A stretch of 52,531 bases of DNA. It comes from Nanobdellota archaeon (GTDB lineage Archaea; Nanobdellota; Nanobdellia; Woesearchaeales; GW2011-AR4). Positions within the stretch are counted from its first letter, which is position 1; every line of letters starts with the position of its first letter. Below the pieces are notes generated by a model, which did not search any database, was not told the origin of the DNA, and was given only the letters and a program-made list of their open reading frames with translations. The translations under genes and the position numbers were made by a program. The stretch is from NCBI GenBank assembly GCA_022564635.1, contig JADFLA010000004.1, forward strand, positions 1 to 52,531, given 5' to 3'. Positions 14,829 to 22,214 of the stretch are shown one piece after another.

Positions 14829-15011
14829 GAAGCTATGCTTCGTTACGTAGCCGTATAAAGCTGATGCTTTATGCGATGAAATGGGACTTAAGTTCTCGGT
14901 TTAACTGTTGTTATGTTTGTTTTTGTGAACTAAAATCTCGAAGAGATTAAATTGTGAGCAAAAACCGAAAAATTTAACTCAATTTATTGAGATTAAATTT
15001 TTTGAGTTAAA
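14829..15011 (+). other. Hairpin-rich gene-free segment, possible structured RNA
   Basis: Between thiS and the next gene I see no ORF but many inverted repeats. CGTATAAAGC (14852-14861) and GCTTTATGCG (14866-14875) form a 10-bp helix around TGAT with one G-U pair if read on the plus strand. GCTATG/CGTAGC (14832-14837, 14846-14851), alternatively GAAGC/GCTTC, lies just before. TCGGTTT (14896-14902) pairs with AAACCGA (14962-14968) and encloses AATCTC-GAA-GAGATT. TTTAACTCAA (14973-14982) pairs with TTGAGTTAAA (15002-15011), but CTCAA could instead pair with TTGAG at 14987-14991. The G-U pairs favour a plus-strand RNA. No thi-box (TPP riboswitch) consensus was found on either strand. Confidence 0.4.
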
Positions 15012-15027
15012 AGAAAGACCCGTCTAT

Positions 15028-15303
15028 TTAACTAGAGCTCTGTTTTTTCCGATTCTTCCATATCGTAAGATAAATAATAATTCCACTAAGTAATGGCAGT
15101 AATACATACAGTAAAATACCTGGATTTGTTAAATCATCACAATAAATTAACCACTTCGATTTAAAAACAGAGGTAGGAATTATTGTTTTTCCTATTTTTC
15201 CACAGAATAGAAAAACTGAAATAAGATATTCAACTACGATTAGAATCAAAAATATTACTGGAGATAAAATAATTCTTATTGTAATATCGACAGATTTTTT
15301 CAT
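15028..15303 (-). CDS. Small membrane protein, unknown
   Basis: The track ORF starts at a TTG (15366). I prefer the ATG at 15303 (MKKSVDITIRI), giving 91 residues; an upstream in-frame TTG start cannot be excluded. Two long hydrophobic segments are visible, one from about residue 9 to 32 and one from about 58 to 82, with a short soluble loop (KTIIPTSVFKSKW) holding a Cys before the second. The C-terminus is basic and Ser-rich. It stands alone between two hairpin-rich stretches. I do not recognise a family, and coding status is moderately certain because the hydrophobic pattern is clear. Confidence 0.5.
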   Translation of the reverse strand: MKKSVDITIRIILSPVIFLILIVVEYLISVFLFCGKIGKTIIPTSVFKSKWLIYCDDLTNPGILLYVLLPLLSGIIIYLTIWKNRKKQSSS

Positions 15304-15429
15304 TTTTATTTTATTGTATTCCTTACCATATAAATATTTTTGTATTTTATTGGGTCTTTCTTTCAATTAAACATAACACAGTTAAACCCTTGTTTCTTGA
15401 AGAGCACCTAATATTATTAGGCAAAAATA

Positions 15430-15546
15430 CCAACAACAAGGATGAGAACTGACTGGAGAGGGAAAATCCATACGCAAGTGTGGATTTTTCCTTTCGGAAT
15501 AGGGCGTGCGAAGCACGACCGTGTTCGAATCCATTGTTGTTGTTGG
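15430..15546 (+). ncRNA. Candidate structured non-coding RNA with long helix, GNRA loop and tandem G-A
   Basis: The gene-free stretch 15304-15760 contains a compact foldable element. An outer helix pairs CCAACAACAA (15430-15439) with the TTG repeat ending at 15546, then GGAT with ATCC, then a symmetric GA/GA step, then GAAC with GTTC (15446-15449, 15523-15526). Inside, GAGAGGGAAAATCCATAC (15456-15473) pairs over 18 positions with 15478-15495 around the GNRA tetraloop GCAA. A second hairpin is CGTGC-GAA-GCACG (15505-15517). The long helix needs three G-U pairs in the plus sense, which would be A-C mismatches in the minus sense, so the RNA is probably plus-strand. A T-rich run follows (ATTTTTGTTTCTGTTTTC). 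It does not match tRNA, RNase P or SRP RNA consensus as far as I can see. Confidence 0.6.
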
Positions 15547-15760
15547 GATTTTTGTTTCTGTTTTCTTTGTATGGAAATGGAAATGCTCATCAAGAAACTT
15601 TGAGTTAACGAAAAGGGTTGTAAAAAAAACGTCACATAATGGGAAATTAGACGAACTCTCATCTTTTAATTTTATACCACCACTTCTTTTCCATATAGAA
15701 AATAATTTTAAATATAATTTTAGTTAAATTTTTAAACACCAAATAATAAACTAATGATAC
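15547..15760 (+). promoter_or_regulatory. T-rich probable terminator and upstream region of the acyl-CoA synthetase gene
   Basis: Directly after the candidate RNA, bases 15547-15570 are T-rich (GATTTTTGTTTCTGTTTTCT), which fits archaeal transcription termination for the plus strand. Near 15707-15722 the sequence TTTAAATATAATTTTA is a TATA-box candidate about 40-50 bases before the ATG at 15761. No convincing ORF lies in this part; the ORFs listed by the track here overlap the RNA structure. Confidence 0.4.
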
Positions 15761-17269
15761 ATGACTTTAGTCTCTAGCTTTAACAAAACATTCCAAACTT
15801 ATAAAAATAAGGTTGCAATAGAATTTAATGATAAAGAGGTTACTTTTGACAACATAAATAAAACCTCAAACAAAATAGCAAATGCTTTAAGAAATATTTC
15901 TGTAAATAAAGGGGATAGAGTTGCTTTATTTCATGCCAACAGCTTAGAATTAATTAATTTCTTTAATGGTACCATCAAAAATGGTTCCATTGTAGTTCCA
16001 ATGAACACCTATTTTAAGGAAATTGAAGCAAAACATATGCTCAATGATTCTGGAGCAAAAGTAATTTTAACAGATAAGGAAAGACTACCAATAATAAAAA
16101 AAATATTATCAGAACTTAACTTTTTAAAGCATGTCATTACAGTAGACAGCAACGAATTCATCGATTTTAATGATTTTATTAAAGATGCATCTGATAAAAA
16201 TCCTGATGTAGAAATTAATGATGATGATGGTTCTATAATATTTTATACTTCCGGAACAACAGGAAGATGCAAGGGAGCATTATTAAGCCATAAAAACATG
16301 GAATCTGATTTAGAAGCTCTAAAACAAACATGGCATCTAACAGATAAAGATAAATTACTCTTAACACTGCCGCTATACCATATTCATGGCTTAGGTGTAG
16401 CATTATGCAGCTCTTTTTATAACGGTTATAGCTCTCTTTTAAGAAAAAGGTTTGATCCAGAAGAAGTTTTAAAGTTAATAGAAGATAAAAAAACTACTTT
16501 ATTTATGGGAGTTCCTACAATGTATATTAAAATCTTGGAAGTAAAAGATAAAGAAAAGTATGATATTAGCAGCATGAGATTATTTATTTCTGGCTCAGCA
16601 GCTTTATCAGCAGAGACATTTAAGGAATTTAAAGATGTTTTTGGACATGAGGTTTTAGAACGGGCAGGAATGTCAGAAACAAACATGAATTTTTCCAATC
16701 CTTATAATGGAAAAAGAAAGCCAGGCACAGTAGGATTACCATTGCCATGTGTTCAAGTAAAAATTGTTGACAAAAACTTTAATGAAGTTTCGCAAGGAAA
16801 AGAAGGTGAAATTTTACTTAAAGGTCCTAATGTCTTCAAAGGTTATTGGAATTGTGAGGAAAAAACTAAAGCATCCTTCCATGATGGATGGTTTATAACT
16901 GGAGACATAGGAAAATTTGACGAAGATGGTTATATAACCTTCTTGGGCAGAAGCAAAGACCTAATAATTTCTGGTGGTTTAAATATTTATCCTGTAGAGG
17001 TTGAAGAGGTTATTAATTCACATCCTGAAGTTCAAGAAAGTGCCGTTGTTGGTGTACCAGACAAATGTTTCGGAGAAGCAGTTAAAGCCTTTGTCGTTCT
17101 AAAAGATGGTATTAAGATAAATGACAATGAAATAATTGCATACTGCAAACAAAAGGTAGCAAGCTATAAAAAGCCCAAATATGTCGAATTTATTGATGCC
17201 TTGCCAAGAAACACAATGGGAAAAGTCCAGAAAAATATTTTGAGAGAAAGATTAAATTTAGTATCTTAA
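15761..17269 (+). CDS. Acyl-CoA synthetase, MatB/malonyl-CoA synthetase-like
   Basis: 502 residues, a complete ANL-superfamily enzyme that activates an acid with ATP and joins it to CoA in the cytoplasm. Motifs: FYTSGTTGRCKGALLSHKNM (ATP site), LPLYHIHGLG, ERAGMSETNMNFSNPYNGKR, GWFITGDIGKFDEDGYITFL, GRSKDLIISGGLNIYPVEVE and the catalytic lysine in PRNTMGKVQKNIL. The SETNMNFSNPY stretch resembles malonyl-CoA synthetase (MatB), but the acid substrate is not proven. It is a single gene with no cotranscribed neighbour, unusual in this window. Archaea without fatty acid synthesis often keep such enzymes of unknown substrate. Confidence 0.93.
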   Translation: MTLVSSFNKTFQTYKNKVAIEFNDKEVTFDNINKTSNKIANALRNISVNKGDRVALFHANSLELINFFNGTIKNGSIVVPMNTYFKEIEAKHMLNDSGAKVILTDKERLPIIKKILSELNFLKHVITVDSNEFIDFNDFIKDASDKNPDVEINDDDGSIIFYTSGTTGRCKGALLSHKNMESDLEALKQTWHLTDKDKLLLTLPLYHIHGLGVALCSSFYNGYSSLLRKRFDPEEVLKLIEDKKTTLFMGVPTMYIKILEVKDKEKYDISSMRLFISGSAALSAETFKEFKDVFGHEVLERAGMSETNMNFSNPYNGKRKPGTVGLPLPCVQVKIVDKNFNEVSQGKEGEILLKGPNVFKGYWNCEEKTKASFHDGWFITGDIGKFDEDGYITFLGRSKDLIISGGLNIYPVEVEEVINSHPEVQESAVVGVPDKCFGEAVKAFVVLKDGIKINDNEIIAYCKQKVASYKKPKYVEFIDALPRNTMGKVQKNILRERLNLVS

Positions 17270-17305
17270 ATAATTCTAATGGTTCTAAAAGTAATGATAT
17301 CTAAT

Positions 17306-17372
17306 CTCGCAATTATTGCCTGCGAGTCCTTAACGTTGTATATAGCAATAGATGGCGAGCGTATTGGCGAGC
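17306..17372. repeat. Small inverted and direct repeats after the acyl-CoA synthetase gene
   Basis: In the 195-base gap between converging genes, CTCGCA (17306-17311) and TGCGAG (17321-17326) form a 6-bp inverted repeat, and GGCGAGC occurs twice (17354-17360 and 17366-17372). The GC-rich islands stand out from the AT-rich surroundings. They could be transcript-end hairpins for either neighbour; I see no gene. Confidence 0.35.
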
Positions 17373-17464
17373 CCTAGAATTCCAAGGAATAATTATAATA
17401 TAAAAAAGTAAAAATAATGAATTTAGAAATTTCAATAATATCAATTTAAATAATAATATCCTTT

Positions 17465-18676
17465 TTATTCATATCTTAACGCATCCACAGGCTTTAATTT
17501 AGAAGCCCTATAAGCAGGCAAAGATCCAGATGCAGCTCCTACAAAAAATGCGAATAGAATACTCCCGATAGTGAGCCAAATAGGGAAAGAAGGTTGTAAA
17601 AATGAAAAGCCGGCTTGTGCGGCAATTTTGCCGCCTGTACTTGAAATAAGGAAACCAAGAATTACCCCAATAAGGCCGCCAATTGCTCCTAAGATTCCTG
17701 ATTCTATTACAAAAATTGACAAGATATCTCTATTCCTAGCGCCAACAGCCTTCATTATTCCTATCTCTTTTGTCCTTTCCACAACAGCAGTGTACATTGT
17801 GTTCATTGTGTTTACAGAAGCAACAATTAAAGAAACTAAAGCAATTAAAACTAAAATTCCACTCAAAATCAATATAATATTATTGAAAGTTTGTAATGCA
17901 TCCTCAAACGTCTGCACAAAAAAATCCTCTTTACCTTCTTCTTGACCCTTATGCTTTCTTAACTTGTCTGTTATCCTTTCAGCAAGCAAAGAAGGATCAA
18001 CATTTCTGTTAGCCTTAACCATTACAAACCCAAACTGATCCTTATCATCAGGAAACAACGATTCAAAAGTATCATATGTAAAAAAAACATTAGAATCATC
18101 TTGAGGATTCCCAATTTTTTCATAAAAGCCAATAACCTCGAATACTTCATCATTAATCTCTATTTTTTCCCCTAAAGCTACAGATTTTTTGAAAATTTTA
18201 TCCTCAAGCTGATAATTATGTCCCAATACAACTTTATCAAAATCCCCTTTTTTCAGCTGCCTACCTTTTTCAACACCTACAGTAAATGCTTCCTCAACAA
18301 AGTCTATTTTACTGGGATCAATGCCAGATCCAAATACAAATTTAAGTTGTCTGTTCTTTTTAACTTCAACAGTTTTAAAGTAAATTCCAGAAATCTCTTG
18401 AATGCCATTGATTTTTTCCACAAAATCAATATCATCTCTTAAAATCCTAAAGTTTTCATCTGTGCCTGGAGCGCCTATACCTCTGCTTTGTATGAACAGC
18501 TTGTCAATACCAGCTTGCTCAGCAATAACATTGACATAATTCTGCAGCCCAACACCAAAACTTATTAGAGCATAAATAGCAGTTACTCCTATTAGGATGG
18601 ACAGTATTGTTAGACCACTCCTTAGCTTTCTTTTTTTCACATTTAGGAATGCATATTTAATTAATTCTAGGTTCAT
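17465..18676 (-). CDS. MacB/FtsX-type ABC transporter permease
   Basis: 403 residues with the MacB/FtsX layout: one N-terminal membrane segment after a basic start (KKRKLRSGLTILSILIGVTA), a long external domain (about 45-260), and three C-terminal membrane segments containing NTMNTMYTAVVERTKEIGIMKAVGARN and a terminal PAYRASKLKPVDALRYE. Members work with a cytoplasmic ATPase to move or release lipophilic or protein substrates, or to act as mechanotransmitters. The gene overlaps the start of the upstream permease by 4 bases, so the pair is cotranslated and probably a heterodimer. Substrate unknown. Confidence 0.95.
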   Translation of the reverse strand: MNLELIKYAFLNVKKRKLRSGLTILSILIGVTAIYALISFGVGLQNYVNVIAEQAGIDKLFIQSRGIGAPGTDENFRILRDDIDFVEKINGIQEISGIYFKTVEVKKNRQLKFVFGSGIDPSKIDFVEEAFTVGVEKGRQLKKGDFDKVVLGHNYQLEDKIFKKSVALGEKIEINDEVFEVIGFYEKIGNPQDDSNVFFTYDTFESLFPDDKDQFGFVMVKANRNVDPSLLAERITDKLRKHKGQEEGKEDFFVQTFEDALQTFNNIILILSGILVLIALVSLIVASVNTMNTMYTAVVERTKEIGIMKAVGARNRDILSIFVIESGILGAIGGLIGVILGFLISSTGGKIAAQAGFSFLQPSFPIWLTIGSILFAFFVGAASGSLPAYRASKLKPVDALRYE

Positions 18677-19896
18677 TTTGTAAACCGCAAGGAATCAACT
18701 GGATTTTTCTTAGAGGCTTGATAAGCAGGAACAGTACCTGCAATTAACCCAACTAAAAAGGAAAAGAGTAAAGCACCTAGTACTAGCTCAATACTAATAT
18801 CTGCCCTAATTAGTTCAGATCCAAGAGCCAGCCTTCCCATAAAAGCAAGTCCATGTGAAAGTACAAATCCAAATATTATTCCAACAACCCCACCAACAAT
18901 ACCCAACAAACCAGATTCAATGAAGAATAATGTGAATATAGTTTGATTAGTTGCACCTATTGATTTCATAATACCAATTTCTTTAGTTCTTTCTAAAACA
19001 GCTGTATACATAGTATTTGTAATTCCAATGCCACCAACTATTATAGAAATAAAGGCAATTATTGAAATAAATAATTGTACACCAAATAAAGTTTGATCAA
19101 GACTTTGCAAAGCATTTTGTGGACTTTGAACAGTAAAGTCTTCTTCTCCTTCCTTTACATTTCGTTCTTTTCTTAGGAGCTGCTCAATATCTCTTTGCAC
19201 ATTACCTATAGTTTTCAAATCTTTAACTTTGACAGCTATGACGTTTACTGAATTATCATCACGAAATTCATTCACTAGAACATCTTCATTCATAATAACT
19301 GCTGTATCGAAAATAAAACTTCCCTTTTTTTCTAAAATTCCAACAACATCAAATAGTTGTCCATTGAATAACACTTTATTACCAACTTTAATTTCCTTTC
19401 CAAACCTATCTTCATCAGTGAAGCTATCACCAAGAACAACCTTAAACTTGTCTCCATCTTTTAATAAGCGCCCTTCCCTAACTTTTAGATTAATCATATC
19501 CTCAAATATATTGCGATCTTTTCCTTCTGGTACATTCCATGCAAAAACAATATCTTGCTTGTCATTAAATTCAAATGTTCCAGACTCGATGAACCTGTTG
19601 ATAGCAGCATCAACCCCAGGAATTCTTTCAATTTTATCTGCTAAATCATCTGTTAGAGGATTTACAACAGCTTGTCCAGGAGGCCCAGCAAAATTTATCC
19701 CAGATGCTTGTACACCCAAAACATCTGGTCCAAGAAAACCAAACTGGCCTGTTATAGCGCCTCTTAAACCCTCTCCTAGGCCCATTAAAGCAACTACAGC
19801 TGCAATCCCGATAAAAATGCCAATCATAGTCAGCCAAGAACGAAGCTTTCGCTGCGTGAGACTTTTCAAAGCAATGATAATATAATCAATTCGCAT
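18673..19896 (-). CDS. MacB/FtsX-type ABC transporter permease
   Basis: 407 residues, paralogue of the next gene: basic N-terminus (SLTQRKLRSWLTMIGIFIGI), membrane segment, MacB-like periplasmic domain with SGTFEFNDKQDIVFAWNV, and the three-helix C-terminal core GGIGITNTMYTAVLERTKEIG plus AYQASKKNPVDSLRF. It ends with a 4-base overlap into the second permease and begins one base after the CARDB-like gene ends. Two different permeases suggest a heterodimeric exporter with the ATPase at 21214. Confidence 0.95.
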   Translation of the reverse strand: MRIDYIIIALKSLTQRKLRSWLTMIGIFIGIAAVVALMGLGEGLRGAITGQFGFLGPDVLGVQASGINFAGPPGQAVVNPLTDDLADKIERIPGVDAAINRFIESGTFEFNDKQDIVFAWNVPEGKDRNIFEDMINLKVREGRLLKDGDKFKVVLGDSFTDEDRFGKEIKVGNKVLFNGQLFDVVGILEKKGSFIFDTAVIMNEDVLVNEFRDDNSVNVIAVKVKDLKTIGNVQRDIEQLLRKERNVKEGEEDFTVQSPQNALQSLDQTLFGVQLFISIIAFISIIVGGIGITNTMYTAVLERTKEIGIMKSIGATNQTIFTLFFIESGLLGIVGGVVGIIFGFVLSHGLAFMGRLALGSELIRADISIELVLGALLFSFLVGLIAGTVPAYQASKKNPVDSLRFTK

Positions 19897-19897
19897 C

Positions 19898-21217
19898 CTA
19901 AGATTTTTTTCTCATCTTTCTTCTTTTCCTATAGTACCAAAGCCCTGCAACTACAATTACGATAATTATAAGTGCCCCCATAAATCTATTACCTTGCTTT
20001 AAGCCTAGTTTTTTTGCTTCAGAAGCCGTATACAGATTAAGTTTTAGCTCAATTTTGTCACTAAAATCATTATTATTAGCGTCCTTGTACTCGAGTACCA
20101 AAGGCAATGTTATTTGCTTGCTTCTTGTTTTATCAACAAACAATTTAAATTCAGCAGTCTCGAAATCATCAGATTCTATATTGCCCAAATATTTATCTTC
20201 ATTTGACAGTATTCTATAATCTTCGCTTGACAACAATTTCATATTAACAAACTTGATGTTTATTACCCCTTTATTTACAACTTTGATAACAATTTCTCCA
20301 GATTTCCCAGCCTCATATATATCTGAATCGTCTAAGGTGACGCTTAAATCAGGTATCGCTCCTATTACAATGCCTATAGTGCCATTAGTAACATAACCCT
20401 TTCCCAATTCATCTGAATATGCAATTTTCAACGGAACCTGGTAAACTCCGCTTTCAGCTTCCGGATTTGCTAAGATCTTAAAGTTAAATTCATAGTCTTC
20501 TTTCGCATCTATCTGATAAATACTTTTTTCATTAGTAGAGCCTAAAGGAACAAATAGTGACTTGTCTATGTCAAGTGTTACTTTTATATCCTTCAAAACC
20601 GAATCGGCTTTATTTGAAAGCATTATTTTTATATTTCCGCTTGATCCAGGTTCCAATGTTTTTTTATCTAAAGAAACAGAATCAACTGCTAGAATTGCAT
20701 CATGTGTTTGTATATCCACAAAAAATTCTTCCAGTTTTATCCAAACACCCTTATCAATCCTGTACCTGACTCTTAACTCATTTTCTCCTTCTACAGCATT
20801 TTTATCTACTCTTAACTTATACTTTACTATGACACCTACATCACCCTTTTGCCTGCTCTGCAGTATGCCTATATTCCTTACCGCATGTCTTCCAGGATCT
20901 AATGATAATGGATATTCCGGCAGTATTTCAACATCAACATCCCTTGCTTCCCCTGTACCGTTATTATCGAACTTGATTCTGACATCAACATACTTTCCTG
21001 GCTCTGCAGGATCTGGTTCCTGGTTAATCAAGGTTACAGCTATGTCTTGTATGTTTGATGGTCTTTGTGTGCTTTGCTTTGTTTGTCCGCCTACATAAAT
21101 AGTAAGCAAAATCATTATTATACTATAAACAATTAACATATTTAATATATTTTTTTTAATTAATTTTTTCATTGGTTTAAATTTATTTAAACCTTGAAAA
21201 TTTCTTTTAATTTTCAT
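19898..21217 (-). CDS. CARDB/COG1361-like extracellular protein with C-terminal anchor
   Basis: 439 residues. N-terminal signal segment (NILNMLIVYSIIMILLTIYV), three to four tandem Ig-like beta domains of the CARDB/COG1361 type (for example VDVRIKFDNNGTGEARDVDV and AGKSGEIVIKVVNKGVINIK), then a C-terminal membrane helix (FMGALIIIVIVVAGLWYY) followed by a basic tail (RKRRKMRKKS). The domains should lie outside the cell. Its place between ATPase and permeases, with a 4-base overlap to the ATPase gene, suggests a subunit of the transporter, perhaps replacing the adaptor protein used with MacB in bacteria. The role is inferred from context. Confidence 0.87.
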   Translation of the reverse strand: MKIKRNFQGLNKFKPMKKLIKKNILNMLIVYSIIMILLTIYVGGQTKQSTQRPSNIQDIAVTLINQEPDPAEPGKYVDVRIKFDNNGTGEARDVDVEILPEYPLSLDPGRHAVRNIGILQSRQKGDVGVIVKYKLRVDKNAVEGENELRVRYRIDKGVWIKLEEFFVDIQTHDAILAVDSVSLDKKTLEPGSSGNIKIMLSNKADSVLKDIKVTLDIDKSLFVPLGSTNEKSIYQIDAKEDYEFNFKILANPEAESGVYQVPLKIAYSDELGKGYVTNGTIGIVIGAIPDLSVTLDDSDIYEAGKSGEIVIKVVNKGVINIKFVNMKLLSSEDYRILSNEDKYLGNIESDDFETAEFKLFVDKTRSKQITLPLVLEYKDANNNDFSDKIELKLNLYTASEAKKLGLKQGNRFMGALIIIVIVVAGLWYYRKRRKMRKKS

Positions 21218-21909
21218 TGAGTACCACCTTTAGTTCTTTTTACTATTTTTCCGTCTTTAAGGAATTCAATTCTATGAGCATGTTTTGCAACATTTGCATC
21301 ATGCGTCACCACTATTATTGTCTTGCCATCCTTGTTAAGATTTTCCAAGAACTTTATGACAACTTCTCCTGTTTTTGAATCTAAATTCCCAGTAGGCTCA
21401 TCTGCTAAAACAACTTCTGGATCATTAGCTAGGCTTCTTGCAATTGCTACACGCTGCTGTTCACCACCACTTAATTCTGTCGGCTTATGGTAAATTCTTT
21501 CTTGTAATCCAACTCTCTCCAAAAGTTTTTTTCCAATTTCTAATCTTTCATCTCTTTCTATACCCTGAAATACCATTGGTAAAGCAACATTTTCCAGCGC
21601 ACTTAACGTGTTTATCAAATTGAATTGCTGGAATATAAATCCAATTTTTTTGCCTCTTATTTGTGCTAAATCAGACTCTGATAGCTTTGAAATGTCATGC
21701 TTCTCAAGATAAACCTTGCCTTTACTTGGAATATCCAATGCACCAACCATATTTACAGCAGTTGATTTTCCTGACCCAGATGGGCCCATTATAGCAACAA
21801 ACTCCCCTTTCTTAATTTCTAAGTCTAATCCTCTGAGAGCATTTACCTTAACCTCTCCCATTTGGTAGGTTTTCCATACATTATCCAGTTTGATTATTGT
21901 GTCTTTCAT
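21214..21909 (-). CDS. ABC transporter ATP-binding protein, MacB/LolD family
   Basis: 231 residues with all ABC ATPase motifs: Walker A GPSGSGKSTAVNMVG, Q-loop FIFQQFNLINTLSALENVAL, signature LSGGEQQRVAIARSLA, Walker B VVLADEPTGNLDSKTG and the switch His in VVTHDANVAKHA. The TLSALENVALPMVF and GNLDSKTG wording is typical of the LolD/MacB/FtsE group. It starts the exporter gene set, just after the small HTH gene, and overlaps the CARDB-like gene by 4 bases. Confidence 0.97.
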   Translation of the reverse strand: MKDTIIKLDNVWKTYQMGEVKVNALRGLDLEIKKGEFVAIMGPSGSGKSTAVNMVGALDIPSKGKVYLEKHDISKLSESDLAQIRGKKIGFIFQQFNLINTLSALENVALPMVFQGIERDERLEIGKKLLERVGLQERIYHKPTELSGGEQQRVAIARSLANDPEVVLADEPTGNLDSKTGEVVIKFLENLNKDGKTIIVVTHDANVAKHAHRIEFLKDGKIVKRTKGGTQ

Positions 21910-21910
21910 C

Positions 21911-22102
21911 TTATTTCAAAACCCATAAGTTAACACCTACTTTTTTTATCCTCCTGAATTTATTATCTAAAGTTAGCTCTAGAAGGTACTTTTCTGCAGT
22001 ATTCCAGGAAATCTCAAATTTATTAGCGATTTCTGTAGTAGTTATAACTCCATCTTCCTTAGCAAAATCCAGAATTTTATCTTTTAAATTATGTGATTTC
22101 AT
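21911..22102 (-). CDS. Small helix-turn-helix DNA-binding protein
   Basis: The track ORF starts at 22183 and includes an unlikely Tyr/Arg-rich leader. The ATG at 22102 (MKSHNLKDKILDF) gives 63 residues that form one winged helix: LKDKILDFAKEDGVITTTEI, then AEKYLLELTLDNKFRRIKKV and GVNLWVLK. It lies one base before the ATPase gene ends of the exporter set begin, so it heads that operon. AGGT ten bases before the ATG may serve as ribosome binding site. Likely an autoregulator of the exporter operon, acting on the 12-bp repeats directly upstream. Confidence 0.75.
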   Translation of the reverse strand: MKSHNLKDKILDFAKEDGVITTTEIANKFEISWNTAEKYLLELTLDNKFRRIKKVGVNLWVLK

Positions 22103-22110
22103 AAGTAAAT

Positions 22111-22146
22111 ACCTATTTTTATACCTATGTATAAACCTATGTAATA
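22111..22146. promoter_or_regulatory. Three 12-bp direct repeats, candidate operator
   Basis: ACCTAT recurs at 22111-22116, 22123-22128 and 22135-22140, exactly 12 bases apart; the second and third units share ACCTATGTA. A degenerate fourth unit (ACATATATTTAA) follows. The array ends 9 bases before the start codon of the small HTH gene and lies between divergent genes, so it may be that protein's binding site and overlap its promoter. Confidence 0.5.
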
Positions 22147-22173
22147 ACATATATTTAAATTTTGTGTTTAGTA

Positions 22174-22191
22174 ATAAAAACATTTATATTA
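22174..22191 (+). promoter_or_regulatory. Promoter (TATA box) of the PaaK-like ligase gene
   Basis: ATAAAAACATTTATATTA with the TATA element starting about 34 bases before the ATG at 22215. That distance implies a very short or absent leader, as is common in archaea. The same 18 bases occur before the lipid gene at 29374. Confidence 0.65.
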
Positions 22192-22214
22192 AATAAAAAC
22201 AAATTCATATTATA

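Noticed and set aside
14752-15027. TPP riboswitch upstream of thiS
   Set aside because: Neither strand shows the conserved CUGAGA and ACCUGAUCUGG-like cores in proper order.
15430-15546. tRNA or RNase P RNA reading of the structured segment (GTTCGAATCC looks like a T-loop; GGAGAGGGAAAATCC looks like a P RNA core)
   Set aside because: The T-loop has no matching flanking stem and no acceptor/D-arm pattern. The P RNA resemblance is limited to a few bases that belong to a long perfect hairpin, and the element is too short.
15417-15662. ORF of 81 residues on the minus strand inside the candidate RNA
   Set aside because: Its sequence is Ser/Gln/Arg-rich without family features and it follows from the inverted repeats; the RNA structure explains the region better.
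19229-19885. 218-residue plus-strand ORF opposite the MacB-type permease
   Set aside because: Antisense shadow of a well-recognised protein family; composition is Ser/Pro/Thr-rich as expected for such shadows.
20562-21098. 178-residue plus-strand ORF opposite the CARDB-like gene
   Set aside because: Antisense shadow without motifs; the minus-strand gene has clear repeat domains and overlaps in an operon.
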